From contig JAEUWP010000002.1 of assembly GCA_018524725.1 (NCBI GenBank), positions 1 through 64,000 of the forward strand: 64,000 nt of DNA, written 5' to 3'. The notes under the pieces were generated by a model. The model was given only the letters and a program-made list of their open reading frames with translations, did not search any database and had not been told where the DNA came from. The position numbers and the translations under genes are program-made. Source of the DNA: Podaxis mareebaensis. Lineage: Eukaryota > Basidiomycota > Agaricomycetes > Agaricales > Agaricaceae. Positions 36,022 through 49,096 of the stretch are shown in pieces (the stretch's first letter is position 1; each line of letters begins with the position of its first letter).

Positions 36022-38070
36022 ATGGCATCGCTGCACAGGCAAACAGAACAACAAAAGAAGGATACTCCCCATGCCTTGCTGCCATTTCTCCAGTCTCAAT
36101 CCCAGAATACCTTGACCAGGCTCTATCAGAGGCCGTCTTCATGTCTATCAATATTTCGGTCACTCTCCTTCTTTCCACGATGTAGGATCATTATCTGATA
36201 CATGTATTAGTCTCCTAGCGCCTCTGGAAAGGCAAATTATAGTAAATCTTCTGTGGCTCGAATCTGCTATCCCGACTTCTACAATGGCGGCCTGGGTTCA
36301 GCGCGACGGACGAAAGTCAATATTACATTGTTGCTTCACTCTTGAAAAGATCCTCACTCCGCCCGCATTTATAGACTGTACGAAGAGGCGTTGGCCAACC
36401 TCTCACGACTACACATCCTTCCGAGCTCCGCAGTGAAACTGGCTTTGAATTTTACATTCAAGACGAGCCTTCGCCAAGCGCTTACTGGAGGGTAAAAGGC
36501 AGTCGTCCAATACCTCCTTCAGTCTACACTCACGTAAAACTTACAGTGGTACGAGTGGAAGCTTTGGTGTTCCCGCGGAAAAGGATGACAAACGGTCAGG
36601 ACCGGACCTCGAGACCTTGGACAGCTTCGCTCTGGAACGTTGGGAGGTGCGACCTGGAGCGGAGGTCTTGCTAATTAGTACCCTAACACATGTTACCAGA
36701 CAATACTGCATTATATGGTTTCTTCTGGCACAGGTCAACAACCAACGAAGCCATCTCAGGGTGTCCTTTTCTTGCTCCAGCGCAGCGGCTTGATGGCCAG
36801 TTTCTAGTAGGTTCTGTGATTCCCCTTCCTGGAGTGCAGTGTTGATGGCGTTCACTAGCGGTGGCCCCCTACAGATCACATCAACGGGCTTCCAATTCCT
36901 GCTACATTCTCCACATGCACAGTTGTGGGATTTGCTTCTCCAATATTTACATTTGGCCGAAGTAAGTCCACACCATCCAAGCTCTCCCTGTGCTTCTCAA
37001 CGTCACTATAACCTAGGAAAGGCAGATGGACTTGGTCGAAGTCCTAGGATTCCTATTTATGTTGTCCACCATGGAGCTCGGACGGGTACTTCTTCATCCT
37101 TCCATTGGCATCAATAGGCTGATTCTTGTTAGGAATATTCAACTGAAAATTTGAGCACAACACAGAAAGCTATGCTTGAAGATCTCCGTGACTATGGTTT
37201 GATTTGGCAACGCAAGGTAATAAGCCATCGCGTAGAAGTTCATGGCCGTGCTTCTCTTCTAACCACTCTCCCCAGCCTAACTCACGGCGTTTCAGCCCGA
37301 CTCGACTTGGCACAACACTGACCTCTTCTTCTCCACCACTTCCCACGACTACCGGTGCTGGCTCAGGGCCCCAAGACGGGTTCATTGTTCTCGAAACTAA
37401 CTACCGAATATATGCTTACACAGGTCGGTTCCATATCTCGATTCTTTGGGGGCGGAATAATGACCAACCCCAGATAACCCACTCCAAACTGCCGTGCTTA
37501 ATCTCTTCGTCTCATTGAAGTACCGCTTTCCAAATCTGGTGGTTGGCATGATCACAAGGGATAGTGTCAAAAAAGCCCTTATGAATGGTATCACCGCAGA
37601 CCAAGTGCGTGCTCGTCGTCAAAGATGCGGCAGAGGGGCTCACCATCATCCTGGAAGATCATTAGCTACTTGATTACTCACGCACACCCGCAGATGCGGA
37701 AGAACGTAGGCGTTTAACTGCTCCTCTCCTCGTTCTGAGCTTATCATGAATTAGAATCCCCTTCTACCCGTCACCGTCCAGGACCAGATACGACTTTGGG
37801 AATTGGAGAAGAACCGGCTCAAGTCCAGCGAAGGTGAGATGCCGTTCACCTCGCATCGCTTCGTAAATATGACCAATGAACACCGCTGTAGGGTATTTGT
37901 ACACTTCGTTCACCTCCCAGGCGGACTATGAATTGGTCTTGAATTACGCAAGGCAACTGGACGTCGTTCTATGGGAGAGTGCAGCGAAGCGCTGTTTCTT
38001 CGGCAGTTTGGAGGGACATTCCAGAATCAAAGAGTTTATTGAAAGGCGAACGCAAAATCCTAATTCATAG
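36022..38070 (+). CDS. TFB2: TFIIH core subunit Tfb2/p52
   Basis: Subunit of general transcription and DNA-repair factor TFIIH that anchors and stimulates the XPB/Ssl2 translocase. The thirteen exons are 36022-36158, 36211-36315, 36375-36491, 36547-36646, 36700-36799, 36840-36961, 37017-37085, 37133-37216, 37276-37423, 37474-37604, 37658-37705, 37755-37833 and 37892-38070. They total 1419 bases, so 472 residues. Family signatures are [86 protein letters not shown] and, at the C-terminus, [14 protein letters not shown] and [12 protein letters not shown]. The introns at 36159-36210 (donor GTCACT) and 36800-36839 (donor GTTTCT, 40 bases) have weak donors. Confidence 0.93.
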
Positions 38071-38452
38071 TTACGGGCTATCTTATGCCCCTAAACTTGC
38101 TTCTGTTCCATTATATTTTGATACCAACACAACGCATACTTTTTTGCTGGCTTGACTTCTTCACATTCTGAAGCCTCGCGTCTGTTGCCCAAGCGCTTGC
38201 TCGTACTCAAAGGCCGAGGCACAAAACGGGTCCTGACGTCTCCCTGGGAATTTCTGAGAATTGCTTACATTGCAGATAAAAAGAAATGCAAGACATTTTG
38301 GATCTAGTCAAGAATGCGGCTATAAGTAGGGTATATGGTGTGTATATCGAGAGCAATGCGCGACTGGAAAGCAAAGAACAAGAGAAATGCAGAAAGGGAC
38401 GCTCCAAGATATGGATACTATACATGATGAAGGTGCCAGACACAAAGCATGA

Positions 38453-40256
38453 TTACATATCTTCCACATTAGCAAACTCCCCAGAGCCAGACATGGTAGT
38501 AGAACTAGCTGCATAGGGCGTGGTACCATAAGTCAGGTTGGATTGAGGAGACAGAGCTTGAAGAGCAGCCGGTGCTTCGATTACAGTGGTGTCAGTGGAG
38601 GACCAAGATGAATTGTAAGAGTGTGTCGAGGTGTGCTGGTGGTGCTGGTGGTGCTGATTGTAGCCCGAGTTTGAGAATGGTAGGGTAGGGGAGGGTGTGA
38701 AGGAGGTATCGTGGTTATGACTGGGGTGGCTCCTGCTATCTTTCAAGCCTTCCGTCACTACTTCGCGCTGATGCCAGGCCAAACCCCGGTGGGCAGTGCT
38801 ATCACGGCTGCTCGGGCAATGTCCCGGAAAGCGATGGCCATAATTTGGTGACAAATTTTCGGGGTCGCGTCTAAGGCTCGCTGCCTCTTCATATGGATGC
38901 CCGGATCGAACTCGCACTCGTTGCTCCAGGTAAGGCGGAGTATGGGTATTGGGGCCGTCATGTGAACCGAGCCATCTTCCGGACGAGGCGCTCAAACCTG
39001 ACGACCAAGAGTCTGTGGGGGATAGGTGATCACCACCCCTCCGTCTTGCAATGCTGGGATGGGAAGAATGGAGGGTAGGGGTCCATGGCAGCTCTTGGCG
39101 CACGGATAAGGACGACAACAAATTATCGGTTCCCGAACCCGGCCATCGTTCGCTTGCGCTGGGTCGTCCGTACATGTTGCTATGGGAGAGATTATGGCCA
39201 TGTGATAGCGAATGAACTGGGCTCCCTGCGGATATGTTGTCAACAAACATCAAATGACTCGTACTGGAATTCCAACCAGATGTATCAGGGACGTGGTAGA
39301 CAGGTTCTTCCACTTTGCAGTCCTGCGACGGCATGTCTTCTGCTTCACAGCTTTGGAAACTGGAGTCAGGAAGGGTGCTCTAAGGATGACTTTATCCACT
39401 TACACCAATCTAGGCTTGCCATCCGGTCCAATCTCGACTTTCGGAGGGACTCTGAAATTTGTCAACCGGAATATGTGAGGCGGCATATACAGGCTCATGA
39501 TATCGGGTCGCGATGTCGGGCGCTTATTTGACCGTCAGTCCGGTGCTTATACCATGTCTAAGGAGGAGCTACCTTCAGGACCCCAGAACGGATGTCTTCT
39601 GAGGTATAATAAGAGATGAGGTGAAGGTCCGAACCTTCGATCGTCACGGTTATCGTCTATGGTGAATGGGATGGAATTCAGGGAACACCGGGAGAAGAGC
39701 CGCTGGGCGCACCTTTTTGATCAGCCCATTGGGCTTGAAGGTACCCTGATCGCTACCGGAGTGGCCATTAGGGAGGCCCTTGTAGGCCAGCTGGTCGGGA
39801 GAGTTGCGTCTAGCGAGGCTCCGAGATGAGGAGTCGTCCTGAGGGTAGGGCTTCTTCTGGCCGTTGCGACTACTTGACCTCTCGTTGATTTCCCGATACA
39901 CCTGGAGAAAAGCATTCTGTCAGAAGATATTCTCAGGGTTCCAGGCAATGCTCACGAGGAAGTTCCCAACTATTCTCGACGGCGACCAAAGGAGTCCATC
40001 TGCAAAGGTAGAGTGGGCCGGTGTCTATAGCTGGGAGACTGAGGCGCAGCTTACCCGTCCAACGCTTTATACCGCTCTCCTCGACGCTGAATACGAAGAC
40101 AGCGCCGCTCTTGATCATCGTCCTTCGCTCCGAGTCGTTGAGTCGGCGAGTGATGCGTGGAATTACACCTTGGCGTGCGGCGTGAATGAGACGAAGAGCG
40201 TGGACGGTAGTCTCCACATAGCCGATGAAAGGGGGTACGTCGGGGTTGCTCGTCAT
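38453..40256 (-). CDS. Gti1/Pac2 family (WOPR domain) transcription factor
   Basis: Nuclear DNA-binding regulator of the Wor1/Sge1/Ryp1 family, which controls morphology, secondary metabolism and effector expression. The exons are 40055-40256, 39956-39999, 39713-39901, 39573-39656, 39404-39522 and 38453-39359; their sum is 1545 bases, so 514 residues. The N-terminal WOPR-a box runs FIGYVETTVHALRLI, GVIPRITRRLNDSER, SGAVFVFSVEESGIKRWTDG and WSPSRIVGNFL. WOPR-b is GLIKKTITVTIEGSDLHLIS near residues 141-163. The C-terminal 300 residues are disordered, rich in Ser, His and Pro, with His/Gln runs, and contain no known domain. The intron at 39523-39572 uses an AAG acceptor. Fungi often carry two family members, and which one this is cannot be told here. 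Confidence 0.92.
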
Positions 40257-40325
40257 TATAGGATGCCTAAGTTTGAGGTTGTTCGACAATTGGGAGTGGT
40301 GGGGTGAGCTACCCGGAAGTTGAGT

Positions 40326-41400
40326 CCCTTCCTTTATCAACTCTCTTTCGCGCTGTTCCTTGCATAATCAGAATAATAATTTGAACCGATCGATAGCAGA
40401 GGAAATACTACCTATTCGTATTCAGGATGCCTTGCGTTGGGCGTCCATTAACCTTTACGAGGTATGAGAGTACGTGAGCCGAAGCCCGCTTACTTGACAT
40501 ATATCGGACGCCACTGCTTGTCAACTGTCTTCCTGCATATTTTTGAAACTGATTTGGTATGACGGACTATTCGACCCAAAAACTTGCGTTTGCTACCTCC
40601 TTAAAAGGCATTCTCTGATTTTGCTCAGGAAGCACGATATAGCTGGAGATCCGATAATGCTGCCTCCTTCATGTGAACCGATCTCGATGGCCCACGGCTG
40701 ATGTGACCCACCCATACAGTTCAGGTAATCTCCCGAGCCAGCCCTCTTCCTCTTGGACCGGGAAGCTCTCTCCATCTCGTCGAGGCAGTGCAACCGGTCC
40801 TCCAATGATCCAGTCCATGGACAGTTCCCCAAATGACGATCTCCTTTCCTTTGTAGACTACGTGGATCTTTTCTGAATTCCTCCTCTCCGTGGACGAAGA
40901 CCCATCGGTCCGTCAAGTCAAATTGGGGCTCAACCTTCTTGGGGAGCAACTACATCATCTCCAGCCCACTTAGGACTGCTTGGCGCCTTGTTCCCTAAGT
41001 TGTATAGTGATTTACCGACCTTGAGGACTCCGGTCAGCATAAAGTTGAACATGTTGTAATGACATCTACCTCCAGCGGGTGTTGTTTCTCTATGACCTTC
41101 CTGAATTCAGATACTCCGAGGGGCGAGGTCCAAAACGATCGAAGAATTCAATTTCTTGGCAAGGACTTACGTACTCGACTTCTTCCTCCAGCGCTCTCGT
41201 TGCGAGGGGTAGTCGTCGAACTATCCTCAGAGGGGACTTCCCCGCCGCATCAGCTGCTCTCTGTACCCCCTGCTGTCCTCGTTGGAGGCGGAAATAGTCC
41301 ATTGAGATCTGGAAAACAGTTGATCGCATCCACAAGGGCAGAACGACGCTGCAGTTTTATTGTTGATGATGGCTCAAGCTTAAGAATAAAATGATAGCTC
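40326..41400 (+). other. Unresolved coding-like segments, possible gene or relic
   Basis: Plus-strand segments read like protein and are partly joined by good splice sites. One reads EEILPIRIQDALRWASINLY up to GAG/GTATGA at 40462. It continues in phase after an acceptor at 40607 as AFSDFAQEARYSWRSDN, with a further donor at 40673. Around 40856-40970 another frame reads FSEFLLSVDEDPSVRQVKLG and LNLLGEQLHHLQP. Around 41085-41160 one reads LFLYDLPEFRYSEGRGPKRS. The helical, Leu-rich style suggests a HEAT-like repeat protein, but I could not assemble one frame through all pieces. It may be a gene with introns I misplaced, or a pseudogene. Family unknown. Confidence 0.3.
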
Positions 41401-43965
41401 GGAGAATGGACCGGTAGATACAGCCAGAATGGACTAAAAATATCGACACGCTCATGCATGGATACGAGGAATAATTTTATTCGGAAGGAACGAGACAGAA
41501 GAATCACTATCTCCAGGATACTGTGACTGTGAGGCCGCACTCATAGAGGACCCTGAACATTTCGTGCACAACAGAAGCATCTTCGAAGTCGAATTGCTAA
41601 TGGAGAATAAAGGGATACCTCAATTGCCGCATTAGTGAACAATGTCGAGGAAGATAAATTGATCGGGGTTTTGGTCAAACGCCCCTTGAAAGCAATGGGT
41701 CAAGTCAGCTCGGACGGCCGTGCGCATTGTGTTTCATACCTCAACACGTCGTCCTCTATTACAGAATGTACGCAGTGAGCTCGAGCCATCTGGTTCAGGC
41801 ATTTACTAGGAGTAAGATGAAAATGGCTCGCGGCCAACGAAGTCAGGCATCACCTCCTTGCGATTAAATTAGCAGACATTCAACTGAGTAGCGTTATTAT
41901 CTCACCGGACGAAATTAGTTTATAATGTTGCGGAAGAGGAAACACTCTCACCAAACCATGTCTGCATGCTACAGAGTCTTCATTCGGGGGTGTTCCGCCA
42001 AGTTCCAAGGACAAACCTCCTCGGCGATCTCCTCAATGGAGGCATCGGAGATTCATCGCGAGCCAAGGGTGTCGCACGCCAACTTCTCCTGAGGAGCCAC
42101 CGCACCGGCTTAGGTCCGCGACATTCCCTCCACCCTTCTATAACGAGCCTGACGCCGGTGATGTCGATGGAATATGGAGAGTTGCTAGAGTACGGGATGG
42201 AATGCCTCGTAATTCGTCCCAGTGGCACCTCCAGGCTCCCTCCGCAGGGTGTGTCGGACCCTCAAAGGTGTTTCCGATAACTCTGGAGCGGTGTAAATTA
42301 GACGCCCACAGGACATGGAGAAAGTGAGGAACCCCCCCTGACCTTCGAGGCAGAACTCCATTCTATCGGGTCGGGTAACACCATCACTCGTAAGCCGCAT
42401 CTACTGCGTGCACATATCTCCGGGTCTTGTGGATCGATATCACGTCGATTAATTCCGGCCTGTATGCGCCCCAAGAGGGGCGCCCATTTTACGCTGGATT
42501 GGAAGTTCCAGAACAGTGATACCCAGCTGCTTCAGGACTAGCCGCGGTGTGGAGCGCCTTGGGGATGGTGCCGGTACTGTCGTCTGGCGGTTGCGTCAAG
42601 GGCGAAAGAGCCCGCGAAAGGGTCCCAGAGTGCCACCGCAAGGGTCAGACTCAGATTCCAAGGATAATGAGTGGAATACGTTGTGCGACATACGATACGG
42701 CATTTTAGGAACGTCATCATTAAGACCCAAATCAATGGTGCGCGATCATCACCTCCCAAAACTCGTAGCCTCAGCTAGCACAACGGCAACGACATCGATG
42801 GGCAAGGATCAGTTCGGAAGCGATGGGTGCGGCCATAGATGCGCACTTGTTACGGCCACACTTGTTACGGCCACATCAAACCCCTGCCAATTAAACTGAA
42901 GAAAAAATTCAGATGCCTAGAAGAATCAGTGCCTCGGGGTATATTTACACGTGGCCAGACGGGTAGCGTGAATGCCCCCACCATCTCCGAAGCCAAGGAC
43001 GGGACAAAGACGAGGAGACGTATGAGATATATGTCCAGGTCGAAGAATCTCCCGACTGTACGACTCCCGCAATGCACTTTACGTAGCGGGTAGTAGATTG
43101 TGTGAATCTTTGCTGGTCTGGAACTGATTGAGGGAGGGTGTAGTCCATTGACGAGACCGACAATAATGTCCACGTACTTCCCTTTATATCAGGAGCACAG
43201 GGTGGTTTGGACGGAAATGTCACAAGATGCGAGGAGTCCCGTAATCGCCATCGTTTTAAAGAGCATCCTCTACTGGTCTTTGGGAAACGGATGTTGCTGT
43301 TCAGAGGATAAGAAGCTTCCCTAGTCGCCGGATATATATATACTTCTCTGCACTGACTTCAGTTCTATTTTTTTTTCGGGGTACGAAAAATCTAGTTGTA
43401 TGGAAGGTGTTCTACGTCCTGTGCTCGAAGCGCTCAACAGCTTGGAACTGAGAATCCAAAGATCGTGGGACCCAGAGAGTTGTGGTGTGAATTTATGTCT
43501 TGTTTTCTGTTGTTCTTTTGATGGCAATCCGTTCCATCTTATGTAAGAAATCCTTCGACATGTGATCCTTCAACATTCCACTATGTATACCTTGCTCGGG
43601 ACTGCCGTTCAAGCAAGATGTGCGTTTTCAACGGGTAAGAGGATTGTATCACTCTGAGGATCACTAATCATTCTCGATGCATTTCTTTTGGGGTGTATGC
43701 CATAAGCTATTCCCATCACTATAAATACCATGACACGTCATGGAGAAGGGTCCTTGTGTTGGAACACCGGAAGCCAGGGTATTCGAAGCCCTGTTGTGAG
43801 AGTAACTGGTATGTGCACCTTTATGTGTATTTCATGACTTCAGGTATGTTTCCACGATCAAAATCTGATTGGAAGACCTCGCACAAGCTCAAGGGCTGAA
43901 GATATCAAAAGTCCTAATAACAGTGAAACGTGTCAGTATCAGGGGAATGTCATGTCTAGTTCATC

Positions 43966-44011
43966 GGAGGTGACGAGAGGTGGCGCGTTCGGTAATCAAC
44001 GCGTCACCTCC
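43966..44011. repeat. Perfect 10-bp inverted repeat (hairpin)
   Basis: GGAGGTGACG at 43966-43975 and CGTCACCTCC at 44002-44011 are separated by 26 bases. It lies in gene-free DNA. Function unknown; it could be a protein-binding palindrome or an element remnant. Confidence 0.5.
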
Positions 44012-44723
44012 AACAACACCCAGACTCAGCGCTCAGCCAGCTCAAGTGGAATGTAACGAATCGAACATGCCCGGGTACTGATACAATAACGTCCCAGCCG
44101 ATGCGAGACATAAATCAAAGTACCAGGCGTTTGTTCTTCAAAACTGCTACCATCAGGATCTATCAGGGCAGCCGCTACCGACGCAACCCAGGAACGTATG
44201 ATCTACTTTCGTAAACATACCAACACATAGATTCCATTCTTGATGTGAATTTGATCGGTTTAACATCTCTTCCTATTTTCCTATGACAGAGTCATTGCGC
44301 TTTTACCCGGGGTGCGCATCTGCGTACATCTGGACGCACTTCGTTGTCAAAGGTTTATCGGCTGGCGTGAATTCTTCAGTGCCGCGGAGTCTGATTTCCC
44401 TACCCTGAAATTCGCACACTCAGTTCTTATGAGACCCAATGGGATAGACCACCCTTACCTGTATCAATCCTAGAACCAGGTCGTTGGCGTACTTATAAGC
44501 TACAAACTATAACCATATAGGATCATCACAGTAATATATGGCTGACTTTTATACACAGGACTACGTTCAGAACCTTGTTTAACAGGATGATCATGATCAG
44601 CGCTGATCTGGATCGTGTAGCGGCGGGTCTGATGACTTCGAAGCTCATGAAGTGTCATCATGGATGATCATTAACAGACAATAGTGGATTCCAGCCGTTG
44701 TTCTACTGGACTGCTGAAAAGTG

Positions 44724-46078
44724 TCAGGCAACATCCGTAGGATCCCAGTCCGTCACCAACGCTGGCACGGGCGGCGGCATTATTAACATTAGCCTCACAG
44801 TTGAGTATAGAACTTACACTCATCAAGGGCATCCAATCGAGCGATTTCTTCTGTAGTTAGCTCAAAATCAAAGACCTGTGTATTAGCGACAATCCTGTCC
44901 TTTTTGGCTGACTTGGGGATTGCGACATAACCCTGCGGAGTAACCGTGGTTGGAGCTAAAGGAGGATTGGTGTTGTGTTCCGCAGACCTTTTGTAGCGAG
45001 TACCGAAGGAGTACATGTGCCACTTCCTTTTGATACTTTGTCGCGATTGACCGAAGTGTGCGATGATTAAACCGCATCGCCCGCACGAGTGGTCCCCAAG
45101 CCTACACATGGCATTAAACATTGCGTCACTCGCGTGGGCCTAGGGTTTTCAAGCATGGATAGGCTCACGTACCTCAAGGACCATGCCATTTTCCCTTGAG
45201 AACTCTACTATTTCCGTGCGTGCCATGAAAGGATGCAGGTCAATCTAGGCAATGCTTTCATCGTTAGCGTCATCCAGGGGCCCAAGTTTGCATTGAGGAC
45301 ATACCTGATGAACGACTGGTGCGGGGTATTGGTCAGACAAATCCAAAATATCCTGCATGTGCTGGACGCCGAAGTTACTGATGCCCACGCTGTGGATAAT
45401 CCTTTCCTTCTGGGCGTCGCAGATCGCTTTCCAGCTTTCTTGACGCGCTATTCTCCCTCCGATGGGGCTGTGCATGAGATAAAGATCAATGTACCCAAGT
45501 CCGCATTCCTTGACTGAGCGCTCGATGGATTCCTTGGCTCGGGCGTAGCCGTTGTTGGACATGAGTTTGCTTGTGTAAAAAATCTCCGAGCGAGGGGTAC
45601 TCGTCGCCCTGCAAAAGTCGACAATCGCTTGGCCAACTTCTTTCTCATTCCCGTACCACTCTGCCGAGTCCTAGGCACAGCGACTGTAAGCGCCGATCGT
45701 ATGATGTAGTAGGCGGTGTGCATACAATTAGGCGGTATCCAGCCTAAGTGAGTCTAGTGAGGGTTCGTGTTTGCATTGACTTCGCAAGTCGCGGATTACC
45801 TCCAGTGCCCAACGAACAGCTTGGTACGATTCTTTGCCGTCCAGTTCATATGTTCCTAGATCGTAGTATATTTGGCCTTGAACTACGTACAGCGAACTAT
45901 ACACAAGTCGTGGCTTACCGAAGCCAAGCACGGGGATCTTATTGCCATCTGCTAACTGATTAGAGTTACAAGGGTCAATCGATAACGGTACTTCAACAGA
46001 AAACGAAGAAACACGTACTGTAATCGTCGAGGTGAATGTGAGTTTATTTACAGAAACCGTCGCGGCTGCAGAAGCCAT
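44724..46078 (-). CDS. Aldo-keto reductase
   Basis: NADPH-dependent carbonyl reductase of the AKR superfamily. Nine exons, 46052-46078, 45919-45955, 45800-45855, 45726-45743, 45305-45670, 45173-45244, 44988-45101, 44818-44932 and 44724-44761, total 843 bases, so 280 residues. The strand opens with LADGNKIPVLGFGTYEL. The catalytic tetrad is visible: Asp and Tyr in DSAEWYGNE, Lys in YTSKL and His in LMHSP. SVGISNFGVQHM and VVHQIDLHPF follow. The cofactor-binding motif IPKSAKKDRI is of the NADPH type, and the C-terminus is VTDWDPTDVA. The fourth exon is only 18 bases. The first intron (45956-46051) is 96 bases and open in frame, so its retention would add 32 residues near the N-terminus. Substrate not known. 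Confidence 0.92.
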
Positions 46079-48531
46079 TAATGCCCCAGATGACGCTGAT
46101 GTATACACTCGTCGCAGTTTATTAAGATAAGGTGAATGAGGACTGATCCTGGATCATAGTTTCCAATTGTCATGTCACGACGTGACGTTAAACTGCTGTG
46201 ACGAACTGTTCAAGCGAAATTGAATTCACTTTTCTTCGGTTCCAGATTCCTCACAGATCTTACCTTCAAAATCTCCCGCCCTTTAGGTCATGATATCGTG
46301 GTTAAACGCATAGCGGCAAACTGCTTAGCGTTTTCCAGGACCCTTGCCTTTTGGTTCATCATCTATCTTGACATCGGTTCAATGGAAAGCGACTTTTGGA
46401 ACTGGCACGAGGCGTCCTTGTTTGGTGAAGGGACCAACCTCTTCCCAGCCAATCCTTTGAATCTCAGCGGCACTGTAGACCCGACATCAAGGGTGGTCTT
46501 GCCGTTATAGAACACATGTGGCCATTCGCGGATGTTAGAGGTTGTCAGATAGGGCTTACCCACGATCTGGGTATAATTAGAGCATCAAGTTTGGACTGGC
46601 CTACTCCAGATTGCTTCTATTGCTTCCAAGGCCCTCTCCATTGATTCTTAGAAAACAAGAACTAGGACTCTTTGGCAAATGTGATGGAAAGGCCCGATCT
46701 CCTGCTTCGATGCGGTTGCCACTTGCATGCATGTAAACAGATTAGTCCGATGGTGGAATCAAAAGAGGCAGCTACAAACATCTCGTCCATCATGGACCCT
46801 GGACGAAATGAATTGTGGAACCAACTACGGAGTGCACGCCGGGGACTATCGCACAAGAAGAGTGCTAGGTGACTGAGGATGTCGTCGCTGTTAGAGTTTG
46901 AAGAACAAAACGTGTCCTGCGTTCTTTTGGCATTCTCAGGTTCTCAATCCGGGGTCTGTGAATTTCCTTTTTCAAGGATGGCAAGACAACTTACTACATC
47001 AAAAGCATGTTATATACCAGTAGTGATTGATAATAGCGCATCCATTGGCGCCTTGCGACAAGTCCTACGGAGCTGGGCCATTTCCGACTCACTTGTCGTC
47101 TGTTGGCTGGTGGATTTCATCAAGCACTGTTCGACAGGGTCATTCATGAGCTCGCGGATGTGCTGCAAAGCTCCTTGGAAATAAGGACCGCATTGTCCTT
47201 CATTTCCGCGTGCTACGGTTGGATTAGGGAACGTTCTCATGCTAGGTAGATCGCTTTGAGAACCAGTTATTCGTTTCAGTGTGAATGTAAGTTTGTCCAT
47301 GCGCCTGATCACATCTTCTTGATACCAGGGCTACCGCTGACATCATACGTGGTATGATTTCTCCAAAAAGCTTACGGTACATACGCCCAATCCCCGGATT
47401 CCATCAGGTCCGCATCCTCTATTGCGTGATGAGAACCTTCCCGAACGATATTCATGCCTCCTCTACGTAGGTCTGCGGCACTATGGGTCTAAAGTGGCAG
47501 TCACGAGGGCTGCACACTGAAATCATATGGGTATGTTCTATTTCCTGAATATGGGAGCCCGCTAACGACGTTGTGGACTGGCACATGCGTTCGAAGGTCT
47601 TCATTCAAATCAACTGAACCTCGGTTCGTGGCCCGCGGCAGCTCTGCAACTGAGACGATACGCCTTTCTTGCCCTCGGGGATGCGTTTGGGTGGCCCGCG
47701 AGTTTCCGCCCAAGACAGTACCGTTCGCATTCTAACACCACTTCTAAAGTCTGCGTGTGGGCGATAAGTTCATGGTTCGGCTGTAGCCTCCGCACGATTA
47801 ACCCGTTTTAAGACCGTCCACAGTCAATCCTTTGTATGACCCCAATCTCTAATTTTGACAGGGCGACGAGACCTATCGTCGGTTCTCGGCCGGGAGACTG
47901 CTTTGGATGTAGACCTTGACGCCCGCCCAGCCCCACTTGAATCCGGGGAAAATGCAAGTCCAAACGTTTTCATCTTACGGGCTCCCGATTTCGTCTGTCG
48001 GAGATATCTGTGGGCTCGTATCTGGTATCCAAGCTCGTTTCTGATCCCATTGAAGGGCCTCATTCAGCTGCAGTCGACATGCGCCAAGCACGGGTGTAGG
48101 TCGTGTGTCTACTTCGAACAGTCTCTGTTATCAGATGAACTGCCTATTATTAACATACAAATATAACCCGTATCATCTGCACCGTTATGTTTTATGCTCT
48201 GGCTCGGACCGCAAACCCCCAATGACTTGAGATAATCCAACTTAAGCTTTGGCGGGGCTTGTTTCTCCATGCGGCATGTGTCCCCAGCAACGAATAGTAT
48301 TTCCTGATTAACACGATCCTGGAATAGCTGCACAAAAGGATGACGACGGTGAAGTTTGTTGTGGCAAGAACAAGCTTCATGGAATCATAGACAGCTTGAC
48401 GAATGTTTTTCCGGGGATGGGCAGATGTTTGTTTGGATTTATTATTACCTCAAGGCAATGGCTTTGCCGGATCTGGGCAGGCTTCCACGAACCTCTGACG
48501 CACGACCTTTCAGTCCGCCAGTTCTCCGGAT
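46079..48531. other. 2.5-kb stretch without a recognised gene
   Basis: Between the aldo-keto reductase and the HSBP1-like gene. Minus-strand frames at 46363-46563 and 47010-47312 have moderately protein-like composition but no domain, no consistent splice chain and no clear start, so I do not call genes. It could be a decayed gene. Confidence 0.4.
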
Positions 48532-49096
48532 ATGCCTTCCTCTGCCCTGCCCTTGAAAGTACCATCCACTCCCGCCAAGAACGGCGAGAACGATAAGGAC
48601 AAGACGCCAATGCCAGCCAGTAAACAAATTCCCGCAACCAAGTCCGGGACGCTCGTTCCGGGCGATATATCGAGTCCTCATGAGCTCACTGCGTTTGTGG
48701 GTATCTTCAGGGTTATTGTTGTGACTGGGGTCTTCTGAGCCTCAGGAGATGGCGATAACGGAGCTCAACGTCAATGACGTCTGCTGATACTCTTGACATC
48801 CTTGTATCACAGGTGGAAACGCTGCTCGAACAACTTGATTCTAAGTTTGATGATATGTCGAAGCAAATTCTCGAACGAAGTATGTGTTTTAGATGTTTTC
48901 TTTACGTATAGATCATTCAGTTTTATTTGGATATGCAGTGTCTCAGATGTCCAGTCGCGTTGATGCTCTGGAGGCGTCAATTCAGGACATTATCAACGGC
49001 GATATCAGTACCAGCGTCAGTGTCCCACAGTCGCCATCTCCTGCTCCATCCGCATCTGGTAATGGGGCTCGAAGGAACGACAATGGGAACTCCTGA
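48532..49096 (+). CDS. Heat-shock factor-binding protein 1 (HSBP1)-like coiled coil
   Basis: The exons 48532-48696, 48813-48879 and 48939-49096 give 129 residues in frame. The middle (residues about 55-100) reads VETLLEQLDSKFDDMSKQIL and then RMSQMSSRVDALEASIQDII. It matches the HSBP1 coiled coil, which trimerises and, in animals, binds the heptad repeats of active HSF1. Compared with animal HSBP1 (about 76 residues) there is a 55-residue Lys/Pro-rich N-terminal extension and a Ser/Pro tail. The fungal role is not established; regulation of stress transcription or the WASH complex is inferred from homologues. Confidence 0.85.

Larger units (their letters stand above)
40257..44723. other. 4.5-kb stretch of low coding density
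   Basis: Between the WOPR gene and the aldo-keto reductase. The first 1.1 kb holds coding-like plus-strand segments (see 40326-41400). From about 41.4 to 44.7 kb I recognise no gene. Many stops occur in all frames, and a hairpin lies at 43966-44011. It may contain decayed genes or old repeats. Confidence 0.45.

Noticed and set aside
44040..44070. Possible tRNA T-arm (GTTCGATTC on the minus strand)
   Set aside because: No matching acceptor, D-arm or anticodon stem could be folded around it. No tRNA gene was found in the window.
30692..46078. A terpene biosynthetic cluster from the synthase to the aldo-keto reductase
   Set aside because: The genes between are housekeeping (NAS6, TFB2) and there is no P450, so a cluster is not supported.
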